Numbered from the stretch's first letter, positions 44,150-54,602 are shown. The stretch: DNA of 64,000 nucleotides from CALKZN01 sp050633785 (GCA_050633785.1 JBOEHE010000031.1:1-64000); one strand, 5' to 3'. The notes: generated by a model not told the origin, from the letters alone. Numbers and translations are program-made.

Positions 44150-47100
44150 TCAGTTTGATAATCGTAAAGTGGGATCACCCAACAAAGCCCAGTTATTCAC
44201 CATATAATTCCATGGTGCCATGCGCTGTTTCACCCGCAGAATAGCCGTACCCAAATCATGCCCTTCTTCCAACTGTTGCTTGAGCAGCCGCTTGGCAAAT
44301 ATCTCATTTTCTCTGAATTCACCCAGCACCATTGCTCCATGGATGGCAACAGCGCCTTTATCCCCACCGAACAACCATTGATGAGCCAGCGAATTGACGG
44401 ATGGAGTTTCATAATAGGTGGTGTAACACGCTAAAGGCATTACCATTGTCGGCAAGCCCGCATTGTCAAGCTGCTGTAGATGGCTCCAGTTGACCAGACT
44501 CTGAAATGTCCAGGCAGAAGGACTGCCGTGGCCATTGAATACCGTCAAACCAACGCCTTGGTTGATACGGTCAATAATACGATTACGTGCCGTTGCAATA
44601 GGTTGTGATACCTGTTGCTCAATCAATTCATCCATATATATGCGGGTGATATCTGTCCAACGTTGACCAATCAAGCTTGCCGTATTATCCAAACGTTCCG
44701 CAAACCTCAGAGAGTCTTCTGCCTGCTCCGCAATAAATAAAGCATTACGTGCCTTCTCCATGCCATTAGCTTGCCAGTCCCGAGTTTTTTTCAAGATAAC
44801 CTTTAAATCATTGATGGTACGGATCGGCCATCGGCCAATAGCCTTATCCGGCAATCCATCGTGATCAATATCAACAAAAGGTACATCGGTTGGCGCATAG
44901 TTGATCAGGTTTACTTTGCGGTAGTAACTTGGTACAAAATTTACCGAGCCTTGCTGTAAATAATCGTGATAATCATAACTGTGCCCACCCACTATCAACA
45001 CATACTGATAAGAAAAGGCCGCATCAGCTGCTGTCAGAAAACGATTGAGCGCTGCGGGAGTGTTCATGCCGTAGCCATATTGTTGGACAATGTCAGTCCA
45101 ATCGACGACTCTGGTTCGTAAACCTTCAGCATTTTTTTCATCGACATAGGCTTGTAATTCCAGGCCAATGAAATTCGGATGAGCCACTATCAAGTAGTCC
45201 GCTTCAGCCTGAATCAGGCTTTCTTTAACAAAACGCTGCAATTTGACCGGAGAAAGCACCGCACTTTGATCAGACACCCAATAAAACACAGGTTCTTCCA
45301 ATTGATTTTGCATCGCCAAGGCTGGCAACAGCAAAGTCAGTTCATTCGATTGACCTGAAATAAGTTGTGGCTCTGTAATACGAGCGGCATTACCACTGTG
45401 CTGATAAGCATAGGCTAGAATATTGTCGGTTGCCGACATCTCAGCTTGTAACTTAAGCGCATAGGAACTGGCGTTTTTCTGTGCTGGGAATTGAGATTTT
45501 CCGGCAAATTTTAAAGGACGATAAGCGGATAATTCTATCTGATCCACATTGACAATATCAGCCGCATTGCCAGTATCTCCCGGCAACACCAAACGAATCT
45601 GATTAGCCCCAGCATTAAGCACATCAGCAGCAAGTGTTGTGTCAATTTTCCAATCAACAAACCCATCATTACGCTCGTCAGCAACTAACACATCGTTGAC
45701 ATAAACCTGCAAATGGTGGTCTGGGTTGGTTTGTGCGTTAGCGGGGTAATCAATGCCACCCGTAAGCCTCAATGCCAACTGCCCGCCTTTTTGCGCTACA
45801 ATATCAGCAGGCATGTCCAAGATGTAACTTTTCTGGGCAGCTCCTCCATAACTGAAAATTTCTGCATCCAACCAAGGGTCTGCAGGACTGATGTCACTGT
45901 AGAATGTATTCTCTCCTGCCGCCACCGAGTACAAATAATCATCAGCCGTTGCCGAATCCAGCTCAGCTGTGTGATCGACAGCGATCATATCTTGAGCTTT
46001 GTGCTTTTCCAGTGACAACTGATAGACAGCTTCCCCAGTATATAAGGCATATTCACCGGCCGGAGCAAAAGCCACGAATTGTATGCGATCACCTGCATCA
46101 AAATGATTGTTATCGCTGATGATATGACGGCTGACCGGCTTACCTTTGTAGCTCAAAGCAATATGTTTGTGTCGAGTACCATCCCAATCAACCCCAAGAG
46201 CTTCGAGCTCTTCGAAAGACACTTCATAAACACCATCCTGAACAATGCTCATATCAACGCGTTGCAAAGCTTTATTTGATGGATTTGCCTTATTCACTTT
46301 GTTCGCCCGACGCCATTTGCCCCGGTGAAAGACAAAGCCTTTGTTGATCATGCGTTGTTCATATTCAGTTCGTACTGCCTGCCAGTCTATCGGCTCAGGC
46401 ACAGCCTGTTCACCATAATCCTGACCCACTTTAAAAGGTCCAAAAAAGGTTTCTTTACCATCAGCGTCCACATTGGCCAAACCATAATCGGTCAGCTTAC
46501 TGCGCTGATAAGCAGTAAGTTTGATGCGTTTCTGATACTGCTGCGGGGCCAGTTGATCTTTGCCTTGCGCAGGAATCAGGCGCTTGTTGAGCTGTATCCA
46601 CTCTCCATCGAGCTTGCCCCATAAGTTGAAACCAATGTTGAATGTTTCTGTGGCAGTCTGCCAGTCAAATTCAGCCCAACGTCCCTGCTGATCAACTCGA
46701 AAATGACTCAGGGTTACAGGTGTAGTAAACACCGAGCCGAATGCCGCCACACCGACACTCTCATCAATATGATTGCGTTCATTATTACTCACTCTATCCT
46801 CATCAAAGGTCAGAATGATCTCTGATGCGCTGACACTGCAGCGACGCAACATTCCTCCATTATTACCGTTCAACGTTCGCTGTTTTGCAATAGCAACCGG
46901 CGTTGATGAAAAACACATGGAAGCAAAAGTCGCGCCCTCACCAGATGTACAGTTGTTACCCCACCCGTCAACATTTCCTCCCAAAACCGATTGAAACACC
47001 ATCGAGGATGGCCCTGAAAAACTGCTGAAATCCAAATCTTCACAACCAGTTGTTTCAATCGCAAGATAGCCAATGGTTTCGTCAGCCGCTATGGGTCCCG

Positions 47101-47704
47101 TGCCAGCTTCCATCTGATCCAGAGTCACTTGAACACCGGCGCTGGTCAGATTACGGACGCCAGTGTCAATAAAAGGGTTATTGCCGATACCGGTATTAAT
47201 TGTTTGAATATTGCTCAAAAAAACAGGCGTGCTTGAAAAAGCTCCGCCAAAGTTGATCGAGTCATAAGCTTGCGTTCCACTGCAGCCTGAACACGTTGGC
47301 CCATAGTGCTGTGACGAGGTTTCAATCGAACCAGCCAGGAAAGTGACACTACCGCTGATATTGGATGGTACCGTCGTCGTTCCCGGAATAATCGCAATAT
47401 AGTCAACCGACATGCCAGGGTGGGCACCATCCTCATTGACGGGTTCAACGCAACCAAGATCAAAGCCAGTTACGGTAACGCTGTCAATACGCAAAGTACA
47501 CGGGTCGCTGCCAGCATCGGTTGTCATGACAAAAACCAAAGGCGTTTCACTGAATTCAACCGTAAATGAGATTGAGGTCAATGCATTACCTGTCGTCGCT
47601 GGCAAGGTAGCAACGCCCACTTCAAGGGTATTAAGAGCAGCAAAGCTTCGACCACTGATGACAATCAGTATAAGCATGATTGTTTTAGTTAAAATTTTGA
47701 ACAT
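44150..47704 (-). CDS. Gingipain-type C25 peptidase, large exported protein
   Basis: 1184 residues from ATG 47704 (a GTG two codons earlier is possible); signal peptide to about residue 22. Residues 25-320 look like repeated H-type-lectin-like sandwiches (YIAIIPGTTTVPSNISGSV, STPVFLSNIQTINTG). Then come segments usual in C25 proteins (FDWQTATETFNIGFNLW) and a jelly-roll. The peptidase covers about 800-1180: YLIVAHPNF, VLIVGGHSYDY, DIDHDGLPDKAIGRWP, catalytic His1059 in FNGHGSP and Cys1093 in PLACYTT, with NNWALLGDPTL at the end. Gingipains of Bacteroidetes leave by type IX secretion, but no sorting domain is visible here. It stands alone. Confidence 0.87.
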   Translation of the reverse strand: MFKILTKTIMLILIVISGRSFAALNTLEVGVATLPATTGNALTSISFTVEFSETPLVFVMTTDAGSDPCTLRIDSVTVTGFDLGCVEPVNEDGAHPGMSVDYIAIIPGTTTVPSNISGSVTFLAGSIETSSQHYGPTCSGCSGTQAYDSINFGGAFSSTPVFLSNIQTINTGIGNNPFIDTGVRNLTSAGVQVTLDQMEAGTGPIAADETIGYLAIETTGCEDLDFSSFSGPSSMVFQSVLGGNVDGWGNNCTSGEGATFASMCFSSTPVAIAKQRTLNGNNGGMLRRCSVSASEIILTFDEDRVSNNERNHIDESVGVAAFGSVFTTPVTLSHFRVDQQGRWAEFDWQTATETFNIGFNLWGKLDGEWIQLNKRLIPAQGKDQLAPQQYQKRIKLTAYQRSKLTDYGLANVDADGKETFFGPFKVGQDYGEQAVPEPIDWQAVRTEYEQRMINKGFVFHRGKWRRANKVNKANPSNKALQRVDMSIVQDGVYEVSFEELEALGVDWDGTRHKHIALSYKGKPVSRHIISDNNHFDAGDRIQFVAFAPAGEYALYTGEAVYQLSLEKHKAQDMIAVDHTAELDSATADDYLYSVAAGENTFYSDISPADPWLDAEIFSYGGAAQKSYILDMPADIVAQKGGQLALRLTGGIDYPANAQTNPDHHLQVYVNDVLVADERNDGFVDWKIDTTLAADVLNAGANQIRLVLPGDTGNAADIVNVDQIELSAYRPLKFAGKSQFPAQKNASSYALKLQAEMSATDNILAYAYQHSGNAARITEPQLISGQSNELTLLLPALAMQNQLEEPVFYWVSDQSAVLSPVKLQRFVKESLIQAEADYLIVAHPNFIGLELQAYVDEKNAEGLRTRVVDWTDIVQQYGYGMNTPAALNRFLTAADAAFSYQYVLIVGGHSYDYHDYLQQGSVNFVPSYYRKVNLINYAPTDVPFVDIDHDGLPDKAIGRWPIRTINDLKVILKKTRDWQANGMEKARNALFIAEQAEDSLRFAERLDNTASLIGQRWTDITRIYMDELIEQQVSQPIATARNRIIDRINQGVGLTVFNGHGSPSAWTFQSLVNWSHLQQLDNAGLPTMVMPLACYTTYYETPSVNSLAHQWLFGGDKGAVAIHGAMVLGEFRENEIFAKRLLKQQLEEGHDLGTAILRVKQRMAPWNYMVNNWALLGDPTLRLSN

Positions 47705-47865
47705 ACACACCCAGCTACTTGAGCAATAAATTGATCTCCATGTATTTAAGTTTTAGTGCCTGACCTCACTAAAAGCAACCCATTTCACAAAGTATAACGT
47801 TTCCAAAACTGAAAAGCAGCTTGGTAATAAAGCGCTATTTTTGGCAGATAGCGTCTCTTTTTAGA

Positions 47866-48048
47866 CTAAGCAACCTTGTTAGCCAGCTTTTTACGCTCGG
47901 CAGCCAGTGCTATTATTCTTCGTTGTATTTCCTGGCTGGAATCACGCCACTGCCGTATCTCCTCGAGACTGCGATAGCAGCCCACACAAATATCCTTCTG
48001 GTCAATTTTGCAGGTACCAATACAAGGCGACTTAACTTCAGCGTTCAT
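47866..48048 (-). CDS. DUF1289 protein
   Basis: 60 residues with the DUF1289 cysteine pattern: SPCIGTCKIDQKDICVGCYRSLEEIRQW. The four cysteines (CxxxC, then CxxC ten or so residues later) probably bind a metal or an iron-sulphur cluster. The family is small, widespread in Proteobacteria and uncharacterised. It lies alone between the C25 gene and icmF, with the same orientation as both. Confidence 0.88.
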   Translation of the reverse strand: MNAEVKSPCIGTCKIDQKDICVGCYRSLEEIRQWRDSSQEIQRRIIALAAERKKLANKVA

Positions 48049-48164
48049 ATTTTCGTTGACTAGATGCTCTGCTATCGGGCTGATAAAGTGATTAAGACGC
48101 GATCGTAACCGTAATCGTCATAAGCATCAACTCAAACTCTCTTCTACTTTGTTTTAGGAACTGT

Positions 48165-51100
48165 TCACATACTACGGCGGTATTGCCCACCCACCTTGAA
48201 CATTGCTTGGGTAATTTGCCCTAGAGAGCAAACCCGAGCAGCATCCATCAATGCAGCAAAACCATTACCACCGTTGATGATCGATTGAGTCAGAGCTTGT
48301 AATGCCTGTTCTGCCGGCTCCGCATTGTCCTGCTGCCAAGACTGGACCCGAGTTATCTGACTGTCTTTTTCTGCTGTGGTGGAGCGCGCCAGCTCGATCT
48401 CAATGTCTTCACCGACTCTCTCTGGCAAAAACGTATTCACACCAATAATAGGCAAGCTCCCATCGTGTTTTTTGTGTTCATAGAGCATTGATTCATCCTG
48501 AATTTTTCCTCTTTGATAGCCTGTTTCCATTGCTCCCAGAACACCACCACGATCAGATATACGCTCAAATTCCTGCAGGACCGCTTCTTCAACCAATTCA
48601 GTTAACTCCTCTATAATGAAAGAGCCCTGCAATGGGTTTTCATTTTTTGCCAGACCAAATTCATTATTGATAATCAATTGAATCGCCAGAGCCCTGCGCA
48701 CAGACTCTTCGGTGGGTGTGGTTATTGCTTCATCGTAAGCATTGGTATGCAGGCTATTGCAATTATCATGAATAGCAATCAATGCCTGCAGGGTTGTGCG
48801 AATGTCATTGAAATCCATTTCCTGGGCATGCAGGGAACGACCTGAGGTCTGAATATGATATTTCAAACGTTGGCTGCGTTGGTTAGCACCATATTTATCA
48901 CGCATGGTCACTGCCCAAATGCGCCTGGCCACTCTCCCCATCACGGTATATTCCGGGTCCATTCCATTGGAGAAAAAGAATGATAAATTGGGTGCAAAGT
49001 CATCGATATGCATCCCACGGGCCAGATAAGACTCTACATAGGTAAACCCATTGGCCAATGTAAACGCCAATTGAGAAATCGGGTTAGCCCCTGCTTCTGC
49101 GATGTGATAACCGGAAATCGATACTGAATAAAAGTTCTGCACCTGGTTGTCGATAAAATATTGTTGGATATCAGCCATCATCCGCAAGCTGAATTCTGTT
49201 GAGAATATACAGGTATTCTGACCCTGGTCTTCCTTGAGAATATCGGCTTGAACTGTACCGCGAACACTGCGCAAAGCATGTAGTTTAAGCTCGGAATATT
49301 GTTTCTGGTTCGGTTGTTTACCGTGTTGGTCAACAAATTTCTCTAACTGCTGATCAATAGCCGCATTCAGAAAAAATGCCAGAATCGTTGGTGCAGGGCC
49401 ATTAATGGTCATAGACACCGAGGTTTTGGGGTCACACAAATCAAAGCCATCATACAGCTCTTTCATATCCTGCAAGGTTGCCACTGACACCCCGGAATTG
49501 CCGATCTTGCCATAAATATCCGGGCGGGTGTGCGGATCAAACCCATATAAGGTGACTGAATCAAAGGCCGTTGACAGACGCTTTGCTGCGGAGTGTTGCG
49601 ACAACCGCTTAAAGCGCTTATTGGTTCGCTGTGGGTCACCTTCTCCGGCAAACATTCGAGCAGGATCTTCCCCCTCACGCTTAAAGGGAAACACCCCAGC
49701 CGTGAAAGGAAAACTACCCGGCAAATTTTCGCGCAATAACCACTTCAGCAAATCACCATGGTCATGCAACTGCGGCAAGGATACTTTGGAGATCAAGGTA
49801 CCTGATAAACTGGGGCGTTTAATAATGGTCTTTATATGTTTGCCATTGGGCAGTTCAACATCAATCGATTCTGCTTGATGTTGCTGCTGTATAGCAGGCC
49901 ATTGATCCAGTAATTGCCTTGCTTCAACAGTCATCAGTTGCTCGCGCTCTTGAACCAGAGGGTCAATATCGTGATGACTATTTACTCCCATCATGACCAT
50001 GGTAGCCAGCAACTGTTGTCGCTCTCGAGCCAGGCTGGCCTGTTGCTCCACCTCCAAATGAAAAGCACGTACTGTTTGTGCAATTTCTGCCAGATAACGC
50101 ACTCTCTGCGATGGAACGATACTCGATGATGCTGATGATTTCTTTGCGCTGACCAGAGGCAAAACTGCTGGATAATCTTTGAAGCCCTGTCGTCGAAGAA
50201 CCTTTACCAGATGCTGGTAGGCAGCAGTGACTCCATCATCACTGAAACGCGAAGCAATAGTGCCAAATACCGGCATTTCGTCAGGTGCCAGATCAAATGC
50301 CTGCTGGTTGCGTTGCACCTGTTTAGCAACATCCCGGTAAGCATCTTCACTGCCTTTGCGGTCAAATTTATTAATCACAACCAGATCAGCAAAATCCAGC
50401 ATATCAATTTTTTCCAATTGACTCTGAGCACCAAATTCCGGTGTCATAACATACATGGATGTATCAACATAAGGCACAATGCCCGCATCTCCTTGACCAA
50501 TTCCAGGCGTTTCGATGATGATCAAATCAAATCCCGACAACTTGGCAGCATTGATCACATCTGGCAATACTACTGGCACTTCACCAATAGTGTCTCGTGT
50601 TGCCAGAGAACGCATATAGACACTGTCATGATAGATTGCATTCATACGAATACGGTCACCCAGTAGTGCACCGCCGGTTTTGCGCCGAGTCGGATCAATC
50701 GCAATCACTGCGATATTGACCTGATCCTGCGCATCCAGACGAAAGCGCCGAATCAACTCATCAGTCAGGGATGATTTACCAGCACCACCGGTTCCTGTAA
50801 TACCCAGAACTGGTGTGCTTATGTCCTTACTGCTATTGCGTAAAGTTTCAAGTGTATTATCATCTAGCAGATTTTGCTCTATGGCAGTGATTAGACGCGA
50901 CAAGGAAGATCTGTTTTCAGCGGGTAATAGCCCACTCAAGTCTTTTTTACCTTTATCAACAATCTTTTCCACATTAAAAGCTTTGCGAGCACGATTCAGC
51001 ATGTCATCAATCAGACCTTGCAATCCCATTTCCTGCCCCATTTGGGGGGAATATAATCGTTCGACACCATAAGCTTCCAATTGACGAATTTCTTCGGGCA

Positions 51101-51434
51101 CAATAACACCACCACCGCCGCCAAAAACGCGGATATGTCCGGCTCCTTTATCGTTCAATAAATCAACTATGTATTTAAAATATTCGACATGACCGCCCTG
51201 GTAAGAACTGATAGCTATCGCCTGCACATCCTCTTGAATGGCTGATTCAACAACTTCAGCAACAGAACGGTTGTGCGCGAGGTGAATCACTTCAGCGCCT
51301 GATGCCTGAAGCATACGGCGCATTATATTGATCGCGGCATCATGCCCATCAAACAAAGCTGCAGCGGTAACAAACCGCACTGGTATAGTGTCTTCAATAT
51401 TGTCAGTTGATACTTTTTGTGCTGAATGGTTCAT
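48165..51434 (-). CDS. icmF: Fused isobutyryl-CoA mutase IcmF
   Basis: 1089 residues from ATG 51434 (a TTG four codons earlier is in frame). Domains: N-terminal B12-binding (about 18-150, base-off His31 in DGHDAA), G-protein chaperone (about 205-420, P-loop GTGGAGKSS at 214-222, NKFD near 345), and the acyl-CoA mutase barrel (about 550-1080). Residues that set substrate in this family are of the isobutyryl type: Phe595 in RMFAGEG, where methylmalonyl-CoA mutase has Tyr, and Gln739 in GQNTC, where it has Arg. It interconverts isobutyryl- and butyryl-CoA using adenosylcobalamin, and ties valine breakdown to butyrate oxidation. Last gene of an operon with TetR, adenosyltransferase and acyl-CoA dehydrogenase. 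Confidence 0.96.
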   Translation of the reverse strand: MNHSAQKVSTDNIEDTIPVRFVTAAALFDGHDAAINIMRRMLQASGAEVIHLAHNRSVAEVVESAIQEDVQAIAISSYQGGHVEYFKYIVDLLNDKGAGHIRVFGGGGGVIVPEEIRQLEAYGVERLYSPQMGQEMGLQGLIDDMLNRARKAFNVEKIVDKGKKDLSGLLPAENRSSLSRLITAIEQNLLDDNTLETLRNSSKDISTPVLGITGTGGAGKSSLTDELIRRFRLDAQDQVNIAVIAIDPTRRKTGGALLGDRIRMNAIYHDSVYMRSLATRDTIGEVPVVLPDVINAAKLSGFDLIIIETPGIGQGDAGIVPYVDTSMYVMTPEFGAQSQLEKIDMLDFADLVVINKFDRKGSEDAYRDVAKQVQRNQQAFDLAPDEMPVFGTIASRFSDDGVTAAYQHLVKVLRRQGFKDYPAVLPLVSAKKSSASSSIVPSQRVRYLAEIAQTVRAFHLEVEQQASLARERQQLLATMVMMGVNSHHDIDPLVQEREQLMTVEARQLLDQWPAIQQQHQAESIDVELPNGKHIKTIIKRPSLSGTLISKVSLPQLHDHGDLLKWLLRENLPGSFPFTAGVFPFKREGEDPARMFAGEGDPQRTNKRFKRLSQHSAAKRLSTAFDSVTLYGFDPHTRPDIYGKIGNSGVSVATLQDMKELYDGFDLCDPKTSVSMTINGPAPTILAFFLNAAIDQQLEKFVDQHGKQPNQKQYSELKLHALRSVRGTVQADILKEDQGQNTCIFSTEFSLRMMADIQQYFIDNQVQNFYSVSISGYHIAEAGANPISQLAFTLANGFTYVESYLARGMHIDDFAPNLSFFFSNGMDPEYTVMGRVARRIWAVTMRDKYGANQRSQRLKYHIQTSGRSLHAQEMDFNDIRTTLQALIAIHDNCNSLHTNAYDEAITTPTEESVRRALAIQLIINNEFGLAKNENPLQGSFIIEELTELVEEAVLQEFERISDRGGVLGAMETGYQRGKIQDESMLYEHKKHDGSLPIIGVNTFLPERVGEDIEIELARSTTAEKDSQITRVQSWQQDNAEPAEQALQALTQSIINGGNGFAALMDAARVCSLGQITQAMFKVGGQYRRSM

Positions 51435-51447
51435 AGTGAATCTCAAA

Positions 51448-52053
51448 TTAATCCAATAATAGTCGCATGGTGTTTATCAGGCTTTCATGCAAAGCCTTAA
51501 TGTCATCCAGATTCTCCGGGTTCATTAGCCATTGATAAACAATGCCATTGAGGGAGGTGCTGAAGTGACTGGCGATCGTCTGCGCCTGATCATGCTTATG
51601 TTGTAAACTGGAATCCTGTGTGATCCACTCAACCAGGTCGTGATGACGCCTCAGGTTGATTTTGATAATTGCCTGACGAACTTCCTCACTATCAAAACCA
51701 ATGGCATCAAACCACAAAATATAAAATGCCCTGACATCATCCGGGTTTAGCTCGCACATTCTATAATGCGCTTGTGTTGCTGCAATAATCGCATCAAGAC
51801 CAACCTTGTTCTCACAGACAGCGGCCAATTCCTGCAACCAATGTTCTCCCAGTGAGCGCAACACAAATTTAAATAAGCCATCTTTTGAACCAAAGCGATA
51901 GCCCGCCAAACCCCGACTATAACCAGCAAGTTCACCAACATCTTTCAATGTGGTCTTTTCGGCGCCTTTGCTGAGGATCAACTGCACTGCGGCCTGTAAC
52001 ATTTTACGGTCCGAAAGATCAGTTCGCTCAGCATGACTCATTCTTTGTTGCAT
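51448..52053 (-). CDS. TetR-family regulator of the icmF operon
   Basis: 201 residues from ATG 52053, which has GGGTGA just upstream; an earlier GTG (52074) is in frame. N-terminal helix-turn-helix: AAVQLILSKGAEKTTLKDVGELAGYSRGLAGYRFGSKDGLF, where the usual YxHF is YRFGS. The C-terminal helices form the ligand pocket, probably for an acyl-CoA as in other TetR proteins of fatty and branched-chain acid catabolism. It sits between the adenosyltransferase and icmF, 13 bases before icmF, and may act on the palindrome at 54568-54602. Confidence 0.9.
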   Translation of the reverse strand: MQQRMSHAERTDLSDRKMLQAAVQLILSKGAEKTTLKDVGELAGYSRGLAGYRFGSKDGLFKFVLRSLGEHWLQELAAVCENKVGLDAIIAATQAHYRMCELNPDDVRAFYILWFDAIGFDSEEVRQAIIKINLRRHHDLVEWITQDSSLQHKHDQAQTIASHFSTSLNGIVYQWLMNPENLDDIKALHESLINTMRLLLD

Positions 52054-52116
52054 TACTTCACCCGCTGTTTCCACATAAATCTTTTCCAGGCAATGGCGCG
52101 TTGCGCACCACGCACA

Positions 52117-52683
52117 CTACTCATCTGGCGCTTTAACATCACTTTGCTGCCATAACACTTCAGGTTCACCCTGTTCATGAGCCAGCCAACGAGCCGTAAC
52201 AAACGCCAGATCAGACAAGCGATTCAAATACATGCGAGCGTATTTGTTGACCGTTTCCTGCTCTGACATAGTCACAATTCGGCGCTCAGCACGTCGGGCT
52301 ACAGCGCGCACGATATGACAACGCGACAAAGGCTCTGAGCCTCCAGGCAAAATGAAGTTCTTCAGGGGAGTCAACGACTCATTTAAGACCTCAACCTGTT
52401 GCTCAAGACGATCACAATGCTCTGCTTGAATCATGGTGTAGTCAGGCATAGCCAACTCTCCACCAAGGTCAAACAGGTCGTTTTGAATTTTTCGATAAAT
52501 CTCGTACAAAGAACTACTCTCATCCAGGCTATCGATAAATAAACCAATAAAACAATTCAGTTCATCGACAGTGCCCATGACCTCCATTCGAATATGATCT
52601 TTATTGATACGCCCACCACCGGCCAGACCTGTAGTGCCATCATCTCCGGTCCGTGTCACTATTTTTGATAATCGGTTACCCAT
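52117..52683 (-). CDS. PduO-type cob(I)alamin adenosyltransferase
   Basis: 188 residues. The N-terminus carries the ATP-binding signature TRTGDDGTTGLAGGGR (about 10-25), then VDELNCFIGL, and near residue 125-140 the conserved RCHIVRAVARRAERR; YLNRLSDLAFVTAR ends the core. It transfers the adenosyl group of ATP to cob(I)alamin, making the cofactor IcmF needs, and members of this type can deliver it directly to the mutase. It overlaps the dehydrogenase gene by one base. Confidence 0.95.
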   Translation of the reverse strand: MGNRLSKIVTRTGDDGTTGLAGGGRINKDHIRMEVMGTVDELNCFIGLFIDSLDESSSLYEIYRKIQNDLFDLGGELAMPDYTMIQAEHCDRLEQQVEVLNESLTPLKNFILPGGSEPLSRCHIVRAVARRAERRIVTMSEQETVNKYARMYLNRLSDLAFVTARWLAHEQGEPEVLWQQSDVKAPDE

Positions 52684-54455
52684 TAGAACTGTTCCTCTTG
52701 CAATGACATAGTTGTATCAGGGTTCGCCTGCACAGCCTGCTGATAGGCAAGCGCTCTGGGCAGGATATGCTGCATATAAAAATTGGCGGTCTTGCATTTT
52801 GCATCAGAGAAGTCATCACTGATTGTGGCATCCGTTGTGACAATCAGAGCAGCTTTTGCCATTTGCGCAGCTCCCATGACCGTGCCACTCAACATCATAA
52901 AATTAAAAGCAGCCGCGCCTGCTAAATCAGCATGTCCAGAATGATTCTGTAAAATATAAGTCATGGTTTGTTCCAGACACTCCACTCCCGTTTCCAAACG
53001 TGCTGCCATCGCCTGCAAGGCCTCATGCGATTGCAACTCTCCCAGCAAAAGTTTCATTTCATCCAACATTTGTTGCATGGCTGTTCCATTGTCACGAATT
53101 AACTTACGCCCAATCAGGTCATTGGCTTGAATTCCAGAAGTTCCTTCGTAGATGGTGATAATACGCGCATCACGAACATGTTGCGCCATGCCAGATTCTT
53201 CAATATAGCCCATGCCTCCCCAGACCTGGACACCCAATGATGTGACTTCTTGTGCCACCTCTGTAGACCAAGCTTTAACAACCGGTGTCAGCAGATCCAT
53301 ACGCTGTTGATAAGCCGCCTGCTGAACTGGGTCAGGATTAGATTTAGAGTGGTCAAATGCTGCTGCAGCCACGAAGCCTAATGCTCGTGAGGCTTCGGTC
53401 AAGCTGCGCATAACCATTAACATCCGCTTTACATCTGCGTGTTCTATAATGGCTACACGGCCTTCAAAGCCTTTTTTATAACCTTGTTTACGCTCTCTGG
53501 CATAATTAACAGCACCTTGATACGCCCTTTCAGATAAACCAACACCTTCAATGCCGACTTCCAGACGAGCATGGTTCATCATAGTGAACATGCACGATAA
53601 ACCCTGATTTTCTTCTCCAACCAAGTAGCCAATAGCACCTGTGTCATCGCCGAAGTTCATGACACACGTCGGGCTGCCATGTATGCCCATTTTGTGTTCC
53701 AACCCACTGCAGAACACATCATTTCGCTGACCCAAACTACCGTCGTCATTGACCAGAAATTTTGGTACCAGAAACAATGAAATACCCTTAACCCCGTCAG
53801 GTGCATCTGGCAGACGAGCCAGAACCATATGAACAATATTTTCGCTCATATCATGATCCCCCCAGGTAATGAAAATTTTAGTTCCTGTAATCAGATAATG
53901 ATCATCTTGAGGTAAGGCTTTTGCTGTAAGAGCCGACAAATCAGAACCAGCTTGCGGCTCTGTCAGGTTCATTGTGCCAGTCCATTCGCCGCTGACCAAT
54001 TTTTCAAGGTAACGCTGTTGCAACTCATCACTGGCATGAGCTTTCATAGCATCAATAGCACTTACTGAAAGCATCGGACATAAGGCAAATGACATATTAG
54101 CGCTATTCCATATTTCGGCTATCGCAGTATGCAGCAGAAATGGCATACCCTGGCCACCGTATTCAGGAGGTTGAGCAAGACCCTGCCAACCACTATCAAC
54201 AAACTGTTGATAAGCATCGGCAAAGCCCGGTGCCGCAATCACGCCCTCTTGTTTCAACTCTACTCCGCGCTGATCTCCAACATGATTTAATGGTGCTAAT
54301 ACATCCTCTGCCAGCTTGGCTGCTTCAGCAACAATAGCCCCCACCATATCTGGCGTAGCATCCGTAAATGCAGCAATACTTTGCAAATTGTCAACTTCAG
54401 CCAAGTGATTGATAACAAATTCAATCTCTTGGGTTGGTGCAGTGTAAACAGTCAT
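52683..54455 (-). CDS. Acyl-CoA dehydrogenase, long (590-residue) type
   Basis: 590 residues, longer than the usual 380-400, with an extra C-terminal domain as in DmdC/AidB-like enzymes. Core motifs: GTMNLTEPQAGSDLSAL (FAD/substrate), VWGGMGYIEESGMAQHVRDARIITIYEGTSGIQANDLIGRK with the catalytic-Glu position in IYEGTSG (shown as a marker only). It probably oxidises butyryl- or isobutyryl-CoA made or used by IcmF, and passes electrons to ETF encoded divergently. It opens the minus-strand operon; the start is 392 bases from the ETF-QO start. Confidence 0.92.
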   Translation of the reverse strand: MTVYTAPTQEIEFVINHLAEVDNLQSIAAFTDATPDMVGAIVAEAAKLAEDVLAPLNHVGDQRGVELKQEGVIAAPGFADAYQQFVDSGWQGLAQPPEYGGQGMPFLLHTAIAEIWNSANMSFALCPMLSVSAIDAMKAHASDELQQRYLEKLVSGEWTGTMNLTEPQAGSDLSALTAKALPQDDHYLITGTKIFITWGDHDMSENIVHMVLARLPDAPDGVKGISLFLVPKFLVNDDGSLGQRNDVFCSGLEHKMGIHGSPTCVMNFGDDTGAIGYLVGEENQGLSCMFTMMNHARLEVGIEGVGLSERAYQGAVNYARERKQGYKKGFEGRVAIIEHADVKRMLMVMRSLTEASRALGFVAAAAFDHSKSNPDPVQQAAYQQRMDLLTPVVKAWSTEVAQEVTSLGVQVWGGMGYIEESGMAQHVRDARIITIYEGTSGIQANDLIGRKLIRDNGTAMQQMLDEMKLLLGELQSHEALQAMAARLETGVECLEQTMTYILQNHSGHADLAGAAAFNFMMLSGTVMGAAQMAKAALIVTTDATISDDFSDAKCKTANFYMQHILPRALAYQQAVQANPDTTMSLQEEQF

Positions 54456-54567
54456 AATGAGTTCTCAGATTCTATAATTGATCAAATATCAGTCAGACCC
54501 CAGTAACAGCACAAAGGTCGCGGGTCGTCATAAAGGCCCATAATTATTACAGCTATTTTTACAGTCT

Positions 54568-54602
54568 AAAGCATTTACTTGCTTTGAACAAGTAAATGCT
54601 TT
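54568..54602. promoter_or_regulatory. Long palindrome in the divergent dehydrogenase/ETF-QO region
   Basis: AAAGCATTTACTTG (54568-54581) and CAAGTAAATGCTTT (54589-54602) are perfect 14-base arms around CTTTGAA. No gene ends nearby, so a terminator is unlikely. The inner ACTTG...CAAGT form is like TetR-family operators. It lies 113 bases upstream of the dehydrogenase start and is a candidate site for the operon's TetR protein. Confidence 0.6.

Noticed and set aside
48165..51434. Methylmalonyl-CoA mutase
   Set aside because: The fused B12/G-protein/mutase order and Phe595/Gln739 in place of Tyr/Arg mark IcmF; the prp cluster also handles propionyl-CoA.
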